Of a stretch of 40,238 nt of DNA, positions 7,592-15,420 are shown one piece after another. This DNA is from Acidimicrobiia bacterium (lineage in GTDB: Bacteria > Actinomycetota > Acidimicrobiia > IMCC26256 > PALSA-555): NCBI GenBank assembly GCA_040881685.1, contig JBBECS010000053.1, forward strand, positions 154,924 to 195,161. Reading direction: 5' to 3'. Each line of letters starts with the position of its first letter. Position 1 is the stretch's first letter. Below the pieces are notes generated by a model. The model was given only the letters and a program-made list of their open reading frames with translations, made no database searches and was not told the origin of the DNA. Position numbers and translations under genes: made by a program.

Positions 7592-8332
7592 GTGGTGGCG
7601 TCGGCCTCGGTCGCAGGTCTCGTCGGGGTCGGTGCGCTGCTGCACGCGGGTCCGGGACTTCCTGGCGTGTATCCCCTCGGCATGTACGTCGTACCAGCGC
7701 TGCACGGTCGGGGCCGCTCTGGTCACGTCGCGCTCACCTTCGACGACGGTCCGGATCCGGCGTCGACGCCGAAGTTCCTCGCCGAGCTCGACCGCCTCGA
7801 CTGGCGCGCCACGTTCTTCATGCTGGGCACGATGGCGCGAAAGGCCCCCGGTCTCGTCGCCGAAGTCGTGGCGGCCGGGCACGAGATCGCCGTGCATGGC
7901 GACGAACACCGCAACATGCTGCGACGGTCGCCGTGGTCGGCGCGGGCCGACATCCAGCGATGTCGCGACACCCTCGCCGAGCTCGCCGGCCGCGAGCCGG
8001 TGTTCTTCCGTCCACCGTTCGGAACGCTCGCCTTCGGTGCGTTCTGGGGGGCGCGGCGCGCCGGCCTGACAACCGTGCTGTGGACGAACTGGGGGCGCGA
8101 TTGGCGTGACGAATCGTCACCCGAGATCGTCACCGAGGAGCTGCTGGCGCGCGACATCGACGGCGGCACCCTGCTGCTCCACGACTCGGACTGTCAGTCC
8201 GACCCCGGATCGTGGCGGAACGCGTTGGGTTCGCTGCCCTTGCTCGCCGAAGCGTTCGCAGCACGCGACCTCACGGTCGGGCCGCTGCGGGACCACGGCC
8301 TGCGGGGTTCGCGCATCACGTCCGATGTCTGA
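7592..8332 (+). CDS. Polysaccharide deacetylase (NodB/CE4 family)
   Basis: A 246-residue membrane-anchored CE4 deacetylase, expected to remove N- or O-acetyl groups from a cell-surface glycan or glycolipid. All catalytic motifs are visible: TFDDGP (49-54) with the base and metal Asp, H102-GDE-H106 for metal binding, RPPFG (140-144), and LLLHDSD (194-200) with the catalytic His. A single hydrophobic segment at about 3-35 should anchor it with the enzyme outside. The start is GTG 7592 (or the next GTG at 7595), just after the stop of the upstream fusion gene. Tight spacing and the shared fold with the fusion's C-terminal domain imply joint function. The downstream transporter overlaps it by eight bases. 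Confidence 0.9.
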   Translation: MVASASVAGLVGVGALLHAGPGLPGVYPLGMYVVPALHGRGRSGHVALTFDDGPDPASTPKFLAELDRLDWRATFFMLGTMARKAPGLVAEVVAAGHEIAVHGDEHRNMLRRSPWSARADIQRCRDTLAELAGREPVFFRPPFGTLAFGAFWGARRAGLTTVLWTNWGRDWRDESSPEIVTEELLARDIDGGTLLLHDSDCQSDPGSWRNALGSLPLLAEAFAARDLTVGPLRDHGLRGSRITSDV

Positions 8333-9221
8333 CACCGCCCTCGCGGTCGGCCTCGCACTTGTCGGCGGCGGTTGCTATGCGACCGCCGCCGTGCTCCAGC
8401 AGCGCGTCGCCGTCGAGCAGCCCGTCGAGCTCGCCCTGTCTCCGCGGCTCATCGGCCGACTCGTCAGGCGACCGCTCTGGTTGCTCGGGATCGCGTTCGA
8501 CATCGCGGCGTACGCGTTCGAAGCCGCTGCGCTCGGCGTGGGCTCGGTCGTGGTGGTGGGACCGGTGCTCGTCAGCAGCCTGCTGTTCGCGATCCCGCTC
8601 GCCACCGTGGGGAAGCCAGCGCGCGTGACACGGCGCGACCTGTCAGCCGCCGTCCTCGTCGTGGTCGGGCTCTCGGTGTTCGTGGGGGTCGGCGATCCGC
8701 ACGGGAGCTCATCGGTTGCCTCCACGACCGCCTGGATCATCGCGGGAGCCGCCATCGCGCTCATCGCGGGGACGGCCGTCGCGTTCGGGCGACGCGCGCG
8801 CAAAGCCTCCGAACGGGCGCTGCTGTTCGGCTTGGCGACGGGCACGATCTATGCGCTCACGGCGGTGCTCACGAAGGCGACCGTGGACCTCTTCGACCAC
8901 GGTGTGGTCGACGCGTTCTCGCACTGGCAACCGTATGTGCTCGTCACGGTGTCGATCGCGGGCCTGGTGCTCAACCAGAGCGCCTTCCAGGCCGGCCACC
9001 TCGCGGCATCGCTCCCGGCGATCTCGGTGACGAACCCGGTGCTGAGCGCCATGCTCGGTGTGGCGCTCTTCGATGAACGGTTCGGTGCGTCAGGTGTGCC
9101 CGCGGTCGCAGCCACCGTCGTTGCGGTCGTCGTGATGATCGTGGGCACGCTGCGCCTCGCGCGCTCTCCGCTCGTCACGGAGGCGCACGGAGCCAGCGCC
9201 GCCGCGCTCCCCGTCGGGTAG
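8325..9221 (+). CDS. DMT-superfamily transporter (EamA/NIPA-like)
   Basis: A 298-residue protein with nine to ten hydrophobic helices in two repeat halves. It belongs to the drug/metabolite transporter superfamily. The first helix (LALVGGGCYATAAVLQQRVA) and the pattern FEAAALGVGSVVVVGPVLVSSLLFAIPLA match the actinobacterial DMT group related to Mg-transporter NIPA. The ATG at 8325 lies inside the end of the deacetylase gene (8-base overlap), so it is translated from the same mRNA. It may move a lipid-linked sugar, precursor or product of the neighbouring glycosyltransferase and deacetylase, but this is inferred from position only. It ends three bases from the convergent oxidoreductase gene. 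Confidence 0.85.
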   Translation: MSDTALAVGLALVGGGCYATAAVLQQRVAVEQPVELALSPRLIGRLVRRPLWLLGIAFDIAAYAFEAAALGVGSVVVVGPVLVSSLLFAIPLATVGKPARVTRRDLSAAVLVVVGLSVFVGVGDPHGSSSVASTTAWIIAGAAIALIAGTAVAFGRRARKASERALLFGLATGTIYALTAVLTKATVDLFDHGVVDAFSHWQPYVLVTVSIAGLVLNQSAFQAGHLAASLPAISVTNPVLSAMLGVALFDERFGASGVPAVAATVVAVVVMIVGTLRLARSPLVTEAHGASAAALPVG

Positions 9222-9224
9222 GTC

Positions 9225-10118
9225 TCAGGTCTGGAGGTCGAGCACCGCGTCGGCGACGCGGGAGAGCTCGGCGTGCCAATCGTCGGGCTCGGCCAGGGGC
9301 ACGAGCACGAGCTTCGTGAAGCCGACCTCGACGTATTCAACGAGACGCTCTCGCAGTGCGGGAAGGCCAACCGGTACGAGATCGGCCGCGTCGATGTCGC
9401 CACGAAGTGCCGCGAGGCGGGCGCGCAGCGCGTCGGGGATCTCGTCGTGCGAGTACGTCACCATCGCGCCGAAGTGCTCGGGGTCGATCTCGCGGCCTTC
9501 GCGCTCGGCTTCTGCCTCGATCACCGGGCGCCCACCCGCACAGTCCGCTGGTGTGAAGAAGCTCGCGAGCCAGCCGTCACCCAACCGTCCGCATCGTCGC
9601 AGCTCGCTCGGCGCGCGGCCCCCGAGCCACACATCGAGCCGACCGTCGGCGGGCTTGGGGTGCACGGTGAGCCCCTCGTAGTGGAACCACTTCCCGTCGT
9701 GGTGCAAGTCGTCCTCGGCCCAGAGGCGGCGCAGGAGCGGGAGCACCTCGTCGAAGACGGGCGCTCGGTCTTCCCGCGCGACACCGAACGCCTGGTGCTC
9801 GGCGGCGATCGGATTCCCCAACCCGAAGGCGGGGAGCGCGCGCCCACCCGAGAGGCGGTCGAGGCTGGCCCACTCCTTCGCGAGCAGGGCGGGGTTGCGG
9901 CCGGGGAGCACCTGGACGCTGGTGCCGAGCTTGAGCTTCTCGGTTCGCCCGGCCGCGAAGGCGAGTCCGACGACCGGGTCGGGCGCATCACCCGCGACGC
10001 GTTCGGAAAGCCACAACGAGTCGAACCCGTTGCCTTCGAGGGCGTCCACGAGCTGACCGAAGCGCCCTTCATCACGGAGCCCCGCGACGCCCAGGCCGAA
10101 CCCGATGCGCGTCTTCAC
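9225..10118 (-). CDS. LLM-class F420-dependent oxidoreductase
   Basis: A 297-residue luciferase-like TIM-barrel oxidoreductase. The start (TRIGFGLG), GFDSLWLSER near residue 34, LKLGTSVQVLPGRNPALLAKEWASLDRLSGGR near 63-94 and VWLGGRAPSELRR near 152 are strong matches to the actinobacterial F420-dependent branch; I recall these as TIGR03854-like. The enzyme should use coenzyme F420 rather than FMN, but the cofactor is inferred from family. GTG 10118 is the likely start, four bases after the stop of the acyl-CoA dehydrogenase gene, so the two form an operon. The substrate is unknown; the partner suggests fatty-acid or xenobiotic CoA-ester metabolism. Confidence 0.9.
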   Translation of the reverse strand: MKTRIGFGLGVAGLRDEGRFGQLVDALEGNGFDSLWLSERVAGDAPDPVVGLAFAAGRTEKLKLGTSVQVLPGRNPALLAKEWASLDRLSGGRALPAFGLGNPIAAEHQAFGVAREDRAPVFDEVLPLLRRLWAEDDLHHDGKWFHYEGLTVHPKPADGRLDVWLGGRAPSELRRCGRLGDGWLASFFTPADCAGGRPVIEAEAEREGREIDPEHFGAMVTYSHDEIPDALRARLAALRGDIDAADLVPVGLPALRERLVEYVEVGFTKLVLVPLAEPDDWHAELSRVADAVLDLQT

Positions 10119-10122
10119 CCCA

Positions 10123-11340
10123 TCACGCCTTGCGGTACGCCTCGTGCTTGCGGAGCTCGCGGCGGGCGATCTGCATCTTGTGCACCTCGTCGGGGCCGTC
10201 GACGAAATGCAACGTGCGGGCGTACGTGTACATCTGCGCGAGCGGCCAGTCGTCGGACAAGCCCGCACCGCCGAACACCTGGATCGCCCGGTCGACGACC
10301 GTCGTGGCCATGCGTGCGGCGACCACCTTGATCGCCGCGATCTCGAAACGAGCACCCTTGTTGCCGACCGTGTCCATGAGCCAGGCGGCCTTCATCGTGA
10401 GCAGCCGGGCCTGCTCGATGGCGATGCGACTCTCGGCGATGTTGTCCTGCACGACGCCCTGGTCGGCGAGGGGCTTGCCGAACGCGACGCGCTGCTGAGC
10501 CCGCTGGCACATGAGCTCGAGCGCGCGTTCGGCGACTCCCACGGCGCGCATGCAGTGATGGATGCGCCCAGGCCCCAGGCGCGCCTGCGCGATCGCGAAG
10601 CCGCCACCTTCTTCACCGAGGAGATACTCGGCCGGCACGCGCACGTTCTCGAAAAGCGTCTCGCAGTGTCCGCCACCGCCGTCGTGGCTCAGCACCGGCA
10701 GCGTGCGCACGACCCGGAAGCCGGGGGCGTCGAACGGCACGATCACCATCGAATGGCGGTGGTACGGGTCGGCGTCGGGATCGGACACGCCCATGACCAC
10801 CGCGACGCGACAGCGCGGTGATGCCGCACCGCTCGTCCACCACTTGTGCGCGTTTACCACGTAGTGGTCGCCGTCGCGTTCGATCCGGCTCGAGATGTTC
10901 GTGGCGTCGCTGCTCGCTACCCACGGCTCGGTCATGGCGAAGCAGGAGCGGATCTCGCCGTCGAGCAGCGGTTGGAGGAACTGATCCTGCACGAGTGGCG
11001 TGCCGAAGTGCGCCAGCACCTCCATGTTGCCCGTGTCGGGCGCTGAGCAGTTCGTCGCCTCGGCCGCCAACGGGCTCGCGCCCATGAGCTCGCACAGCGG
11101 CGCGTACTCGAGGTTCGTGAGGCCGGCTCCGTGGCGCTCGTCGGGGAGAAAGAGGTTCCACAGGCCGCGTGAGCGCGCCGCGGTCTTCAGCTCCTCCATC
11201 ACCGGCGGATGGAAGTGAGGATCGCCGGACTCCTCGACCTCACGTTGATACACCGGCGTCGCGGGGTCCACGACGGTGGCGATGAAGTCACTCAAGTGCT
11301 CGCGCATCTGCTCACAGCGCGCGCTCAACGCGAAGTCCAC
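10123..11340 (-). CDS. Acyl-CoA dehydrogenase
   Basis: A 405-residue FAD-dependent acyl-CoA dehydrogenase of the larger ACAD10/11-like branch. Visible blocks are CFAMTEPWVASSDATNI near 134-150 (FAD-binding region), RVAFGKPLADQGVVQDNIAESR near 286-307, IQVFGGAGLSDDWPLAQMY near 355-373, and DGPDEVHKMQIARREL near 382-397, where the Asp or Glu is the candidate catalytic base. I chose GTG 11340 (product begins M-DFALSAR, typical of this family) because a TAGGGT box lies seven bases upstream. A GTG at 11349 would add only three residues. It is co-transcribed with the F420-type oxidoreductase downstream and diverges from the glycosyltransferase gene. Confidence 0.94.
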   Translation of the reverse strand: MDFALSARCEQMREHLSDFIATVVDPATPVYQREVEESGDPHFHPPVMEELKTAARSRGLWNLFLPDERHGAGLTNLEYAPLCELMGASPLAAEATNCSAPDTGNMEVLAHFGTPLVQDQFLQPLLDGEIRSCFAMTEPWVASSDATNISSRIERDGDHYVVNAHKWWTSGAASPRCRVAVVMGVSDPDADPYHRHSMVIVPFDAPGFRVVRTLPVLSHDGGGGHCETLFENVRVPAEYLLGEEGGGFAIAQARLGPGRIHHCMRAVGVAERALELMCQRAQQRVAFGKPLADQGVVQDNIAESRIAIEQARLLTMKAAWLMDTVGNKGARFEIAAIKVVAARMATTVVDRAIQVFGGAGLSDDWPLAQMYTYARTLHFVDGPDEVHKMQIARRELRKHEAYRKA

Positions 11341-11347
11341 GATCCGC

Positions 11348-11353
11348 ACCCTA
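11348..11353 (-). promoter_or_regulatory. Leaderless -10 box of acyl-CoA dehydrogenase gene
   Basis: TAGGGT on the minus strand, seven bases before GTG 11340. It shares two bases with the oppositely directed box at 11352-11357, so the two promoters may exclude each other. Confidence 0.5.
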
Positions 11354-11357
11354 CATT
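11352..11357 (+). promoter_or_regulatory. Leaderless -10 box of glycosyltransferase gene
   Basis: TACATT, seven bases before GTG 11365. Only 24 bases separate the divergent start codons at 11340 and 11365, leaving no room for leaders with ribosome-binding sites. Confidence 0.55.
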
Positions 11358-11364
11358 TCGCTCT

Positions 11365-12432
11365 GTGCGGGTGCTGTTGGTCGGTGTCGGTTGGTCAATC
11401 GGGTGGTGGCTCTGTTGGCGGGTCTCCCGAGTGCGGCTCTTGAACGACTTCGTACCCGCACCCGCAATTTCCGTCGTCATTCCTGCGCGCGACGAGGAGC
11501 GAATGCTCCCCGTGATTCTCGACCGATTGGCGGAGCAGACGATGCCCGCCGCTGAGGTGATCGTGGTGGACGATGAATCACACGACGCGACGGCCGCGGT
11601 TGCTCGCGCGCGAGGCGCGCAGGTCATCGCCGGCCAGCCACTCCCTCCAGGATGGGTTGGAAAGCCATGGGCGCTCGCACAAGGCGTCAGGGCAGCGCAC
11701 GAAGAGGTCGTGGTCCTGCTCGACGCTGACGTGGCTCCGTCCCCGCAGTTCCTCGCGCGGATGGGAGTGCTGTTTCCGCGCGTCGGTGGGCTCGTGTCGG
11801 TGCAGCCGTACCACCGGGTCCGACGATGGTGGGAGCACGCGTCCGCGTTCTTCAACCTCGTCGCGGTGATGGGCACGGGGATCGCGTCGCCGCTGCGGAC
11901 CCGGTGGCGGCCGGTGCTGGCGTTCGGTCCCGTGATGATGTGCCGGCGCGACGCATTCCTCACGCATGTCGAACACCCCGAGGTTCTCGGCGCGGTGCTC
12001 GACGACGTCGCGTTGGCCCGACGGTTCGCGGCCGCGGGCGACCCGATCACGCTTCACGGTGGTGTGGGCGTCGTCGACTTCCGCATGTATGACCGGCCGC
12101 GCGATCTCGTGGAGGGGTGGACGAAGAACGTGGCGGCAGGGGCACGAGCCACGCCCGTCCTACGGGCAATGTTGTTCGGCGTGTGGATCACTGCAGGCCT
12201 GGGGATCTGGGTGGGCGACGACGGCTCGTGGTTCGTGCTCGTGGCGTACGTGGCGTTCGTGGTCCAGATCTTCGTCATGCTGCGTCAGATCGGCAGCTTC
12301 GGCCCGCTCACTGCGCTCGCGTATCCGCTGCTCGCGCTGGCATTCGTCCTGCTCTTCGGCGCCTCCATCGTGCTGACGGTGCTCGGTCGGGTGCGCTGGA
12401 AGGGCCGCACGATCCGACTGCGCGGCTCGTAG
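11365..12432 (+). CDS. Family 2 glycosyltransferase, CrtQ-like
   Basis: A 355-residue membrane glycosyltransferase of the GT2/GT-A fold. An N-terminal helix (about 1-18) precedes ISVVIPARDEERMLPVILDRL near 33-53. Then come the donor DxD-type motif LLDADVAP near 119-126 and AVLDDVALARRF near 211-222, where the acidic pair is the candidate catalytic site. Three C-terminal helices complete the anchor. The layout matches the CrtQ group (4,4'-diaponeurosporenoate glycosyltransferase), and the next gene is CrtO-like, which strengthens that reading. No carotenoid backbone genes are present, so the acceptor could be another polyisoprenoid or lipid. GTG 11365 is chosen for its leaderless box; an upstream extension lies antisense to the dehydrogenase gene. 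Confidence 0.85.
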   Translation: MRVLLVGVGWSIGWWLCWRVSRVRLLNDFVPAPAISVVIPARDEERMLPVILDRLAEQTMPAAEVIVVDDESHDATAAVARARGAQVIAGQPLPPGWVGKPWALAQGVRAAHEEVVVLLDADVAPSPQFLARMGVLFPRVGGLVSVQPYHRVRRWWEHASAFFNLVAVMGTGIASPLRTRWRPVLAFGPVMMCRRDAFLTHVEHPEVLGAVLDDVALARRFAAAGDPITLHGGVGVVDFRMYDRPRDLVEGWTKNVAAGARATPVLRAMLFGVWITAGLGIWVGDDGSWFVLVAYVAFVVQIFVMLRQIGSFGPLTALAYPLLALAFVLLFGASIVLTVLGRVRWKGRTIRLRGS

Positions 12433-12434
12433 GA

Positions 12435-12905
12435 ATGGCGTCGTCGCGCAACGTTGCGCTCGCGCTCGGGGGAGCGGTGACGTGGGCTCTCTGGAGCACC
12501 TTGTGTGGCTATGTCGCGCATCGGATCCCGGCGCGCCGGCTCGACCACGACGGATGGCTCCTGCGTCTCCGCACGCCCGAGCATGCTGGGCGGGTTTACG
12601 ACCACTGGTTGCGGATCAAGCGCTGGAAGGACCTGTTGCCCGAGGCTGGCGCGCTGTTTCGTGGCGGCTTTGCCAAGCGCACAGTTCGCCACGATCGCGC
12701 GTACCTCGAGCAATTCCTCGTGGAGACGCGGCGCGCCGAGCTGGCGCATTGGCCGATCCTCGCGCTCGGGCCGACCTTCTACGTGTGGATGCCGTGGTGG
12801 CTCGCGACCGCGATGCTCGCCTATGCGATCGCGGCCAACGTGCCGTGCATCCTCGTGCAGCGCTACAACCGCGCTCGTCTGGTGCGCATTCTGCAGGACG
12901 CGTGA
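12435..12905 (+). CDS. CrtO-like glycosyl-carotenoid (lipid) acyltransferase
   Basis: A 156-residue protein with two or three hydrophobic segments. It resembles CrtO of staphyloxanthin synthesis (glycosyl-4,4'-diaponeurosporenoate acyltransferase). Matching features are YDHWLRIKRWKDLLPEAGALFRGGF near residues 55-79, FLVETRRAELAHWPIL near 94-109, and the C-terminal NVPCILVQRYNRARLVRIL near 135-153. The family would esterify a sugar hydroxyl with a fatty acyl group. The ATG lies two bases after the stop of the CrtQ-like gene, so they form a coupled pair, as expected for sequential glycosylation and acylation. The family call comes from recalled motifs, and the real substrate is unproven. Confidence 0.75.
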   Translation: MASSRNVALALGGAVTWALWSTLCGYVAHRIPARRLDHDGWLLRLRTPEHAGRVYDHWLRIKRWKDLLPEAGALFRGGFAKRTVRHDRAYLEQFLVETRRAELAHWPILALGPTFYVWMPWWLATAMLAYAIAANVPCILVQRYNRARLVRILQDA

Positions 12906-12909
12906 TTGG

Positions 12910-14139
12910 TCAGCACGCGCAGTCCACGCTGCCCTTCGCCGTGTAGGGAAGCGTGTCAGCAACGCTGCGGATCCCACCCTCTGGGACCTTGACACTCCAA
13001 CTACGGCCGCCACCACGCGAGTTGTATGCCGTCACCCGATCACCCTCGGCCACGAGGACGAGTCCTGTCGTGCCGAGGTGAAGGGCCTGAACTCGACCAT
13101 CGGTCGACCACGCCTGCATGCGCCGTCCCGTCACCCGACTCAACTCGACGACCGATCGCTCGCTCGAGACATAGACCCCGCTGGGCGTCGCCACTGCCAC
13201 GATCCGTTCGCCCGTGGTCGGAACCCCGCGGAACGGCTTGGTTCGCAGCACCTTCAGCTCGGTTGCGTCCACGTCGACCATCGTGCGCGCGGCGCCGTCC
13301 ACCACGATGACCTGTCCACCCTGCGGTGTGGTGGTGATCGCCACGGCGGCGGGGTCGGTACCGAAGCCTTCGGGGAGGTCGACGCAGTTGGCGAACTGCT
13401 GATCGAGGTTCAGCACGTGCACGAATGCCTCGCCGTCGGGCTTCTTGTAGAACGTGTAGACCTTCGTTCCATCGGGCGCGACGACCTGCGTGTACGCGAT
13501 GCCGCGCATGTCACCTTGCAGCTCCTTCTCGTTCGTGAACACGTAACCCAGCTCTCCGGTGGATAGGTCGAGACGGCTCACCCGGTACCGATCGGGGTGC
13601 AGAGCCGGCGCGTAGCGGATGACGAAGAGCGCCGCGTTGTCGTTCGAGAACGCCTCCGGCTCCACGTTGGCATCGAGATCGATCGACCGCGGGGCCGAGC
13701 CGTCGAGATGCGTGAGGACGATCCTGGTCTCGTCCCGGCTCGCCGGTCGGTACAGGCCATTGCCGCCGTAGCGCCCTGGCTCGCGGGGCATCAACGCGAC
13801 GAGATCGCCGTGCAGGGACACCGCGCGCACGCTGAGCTCCTCATCGAAACGCTGCGTTCGCAGGATCTCTCCGGTCACGGGGTCGACCGCCTCCACCACG
13901 GTCGAACCGTTGCCCGCCGCGCGGGCGCGCAGGATCTGGGACCAGTCACCGGACGGCAACGCGTCGCGCGCTGACAGCATCGTGTCGCCTGTCGTCGAGT
14001 CGACCACCGCAATCCCGTTGCGGGTGCCGAGGTACAGCAGCTCGCCGTCACCTGCGTGCCGCGGAACGGCCGTACCCACCGACAGCGCCAGTGCGCTGAC
14101 TCCGATCGTGCTCATGAGCGTGCCGAGCGGACGTCGCAT
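12910..14139 (-). CDS. Secreted beta-propeller protein
   Basis: A 409-residue protein with an N-terminal signal or anchor helix (GTLMSTIGVSALALSVGTAV, about residues 5-24). About seven repeats of strand-rich sequence follow with YVNN/PQQ-type phrases such as LYLGTRNGIAVVDSTTGD, VVAPDGTKVYTFY and GGQVIVVDGAARTMVDVD. It is probably exported and folds as a beta-propeller. It ends in the unusual sequence VDCAC, and the terminal Cys pair could form a disulfide with the Cys in FANCVDL. ATG 14139 is chosen because of the GAGGGGGAG site just upstream. It is the third gene after an ECF sigma factor and a related membrane propeller. No enzymatic residues are recognised. Confidence 0.75.
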   Translation of the reverse strand: MRRPLGTLMSTIGVSALALSVGTAVPRHAGDGELLYLGTRNGIAVVDSTTGDTMLSARDALPSGDWSQILRARAAGNGSTVVEAVDPVTGEILRTQRFDEELSVRAVSLHGDLVALMPREPGRYGGNGLYRPASRDETRIVLTHLDGSAPRSIDLDANVEPEAFSNDNAALFVIRYAPALHPDRYRVSRLDLSTGELGYVFTNEKELQGDMRGIAYTQVVAPDGTKVYTFYKKPDGEAFVHVLNLDQQFANCVDLPEGFGTDPAAVAITTTPQGGQVIVVDGAARTMVDVDATELKVLRTKPFRGVPTTGERIVAVATPSGVYVSSERSVVELSRVTGRRMQAWSTDGRVQALHLGTTGLVLVAEGDRVTAYNSRGGGRSWSVKVPEGGIRSVADTLPYTAKGSVDCAC

Positions 14140-14196
14140 GGCTCCCCCTCGTCGTGGTCCACCTCCACGACGCACGGGAGCGCTGCTGCGTTGCCT

Positions 14197-15420
14197 CTAC
14201 TCGGGGAGCTTGACCTGGAAGACGGCTCCATGAGACGTGATGAACACGGCGCGGTTGGAGAGGAGCGCGACGGCTGCATCGCTCAGGTTGCCGAGCCGCA
14301 CGGTCCGCGTGACCGCGAGGGCATTGCCGTCCACCTCGACCCTGAGGAGCGCGAGCTTGCTGTTGAGCAAGCCGGTGACCCATGCGATCCCGTCGAACGC
14401 GACGATGTCGGCGGCAACGAAGCCGTCGGGCAGGTCGAGATGATCGAACGGTGGCGCGGGATTGAACGCGTCCGACCGCTCGACTGCCGAGCGACCGTCG
14501 GGCGTGCGCGCGAGCCACCAAGCGTCGACGCCATCCACCGTGCCGCTGACGAACTCCGAGATCCGGCCGCTGTCGTCGAGGGCGAACGAGATCGCGTTGT
14601 CGCCCGACGGGTCGAGGCGCTTCCACTCGAGCCCGTCGGACACGTAGACACCCTTGCCAGCGTCGACGACCTCTCGGCGGTCGGTCAGGGTCGAGAGTGT
14701 GATCTTCGCGGCGAACGCGCCGGTATCGAGATCGAATCGCAGCACGCCGTCACGCACCGGGACCCACACGCCACCTCCGCTCGACACGATGCGGCCGACC
14801 GGCTGCTCGCCAGGTGGGACCGGGTTGGACTTGACCGACTCGTCGGGTCCGATCCGCTTGATGCGGAACTCCGGATCGTCGGGTCCGATCACGGTCTTGT
14901 CGTGCGTGAGCGCCCAGCGCGCGCCCTCCCCGTCGGCGAGCGACAGCACCTCTCCCTCGAGATCGATACGGTCGATCACCTTGCCATCGCGGTCGATGCG
15001 CACGATGCGTGAGGGTGGGAACGTGTACGTCGCGCCGTCACGGTTGTACGCGGCCATCGCGATCGTGCCGGCGCTGCTCGGGAGCAACGGACCGCGCACA
15101 TAGCCCTCGTCCGGCTCGAGCCGGACCCGACCGACGTCGGCCCGCCGGATGCTCTGCCCGTCGATTACCCGAGCCTTGGGCACCGAACCGGGTGCGAGCG
15201 GGACCGCGACCTGCTGCTCGGCCACCCGTTCGTCGAGGACGACGAGGCCGGCCACGACCATGCCCGCGAACACCACAGCCACCAGAGCGCCGCGCTCGAT
15301 GCGGTGGATCGTCTGGCGGCGCGCGACCTTCGCGTGAACGCGCCCGAGAACGTCTTCGGTCGATGGTTCGTGCGCCGCATCGCGGAACGCGGAATGCAGG
15401 CGGTCGTCATCCACCGGCAT
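14197..15420 (-). CDS. Membrane-anchored beta-propeller, putative anti-sigma/sensor protein
   Basis: A 407-residue protein placed directly after an ECF sigma factor gene, which it overlaps by 14 bases. A cytoplasmic N-terminal part of about 45 residues (FRDAAHEPSTEDVLGRVHAKVARRQTIHR) precedes one membrane helix (GALVAVVFAGMVVAGLVVL). About 330 residues of extracellular, strand-rich repeats of propeller type follow. Gene order, size and topology are those of an anti-sigma factor with an outside sensor domain. However, there is no HxxxCxxC zinc motif in the short cytoplasmic part, so any sigma binding would use another mode. The propeller resembles the protein encoded downstream, perhaps through duplication. 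Confidence 0.72.
   Translation of the reverse strand: MPVDDDRLHSAFRDAAHEPSTEDVLGRVHAKVARRQTIHRIERGALVAVVFAGMVVAGLVVLDERVAEQQVAVPLAPGSVPKARVIDGQSIRRADVGRVRLEPDEGYVRGPLLPSSAGTIAMAAYNRDGATYTFPPSRIVRIDRDGKVIDRIDLEGEVLSLADGEGARWALTHDKTVIGPDDPEFRIKRIGPDESVKSNPVPPGEQPVGRIVSSGGGVWVPVRDGVLRFDLDTGAFAAKITLSTLTDRREVVDAGKGVYVSDGLEWKRLDPSGDNAISFALDDSGRISEFVSGTVDGVDAWWLARTPDGRSAVERSDAFNPAPPFDHLDLPDGFVAADIVAFDGIAWVTGLLNSKLALLRVEVDGNALAVTRTVRLGNLSDAAVALLSNRAVFITSHGAVFQVKLPE

Noticed and set aside
11209-11364. An earlier start for the GT2 glycosyltransferase
   Set aside because: The added 52 residues lie antisense to the acyl-CoA dehydrogenase start and show no homology; GTG 11365 has a leaderless promoter box.
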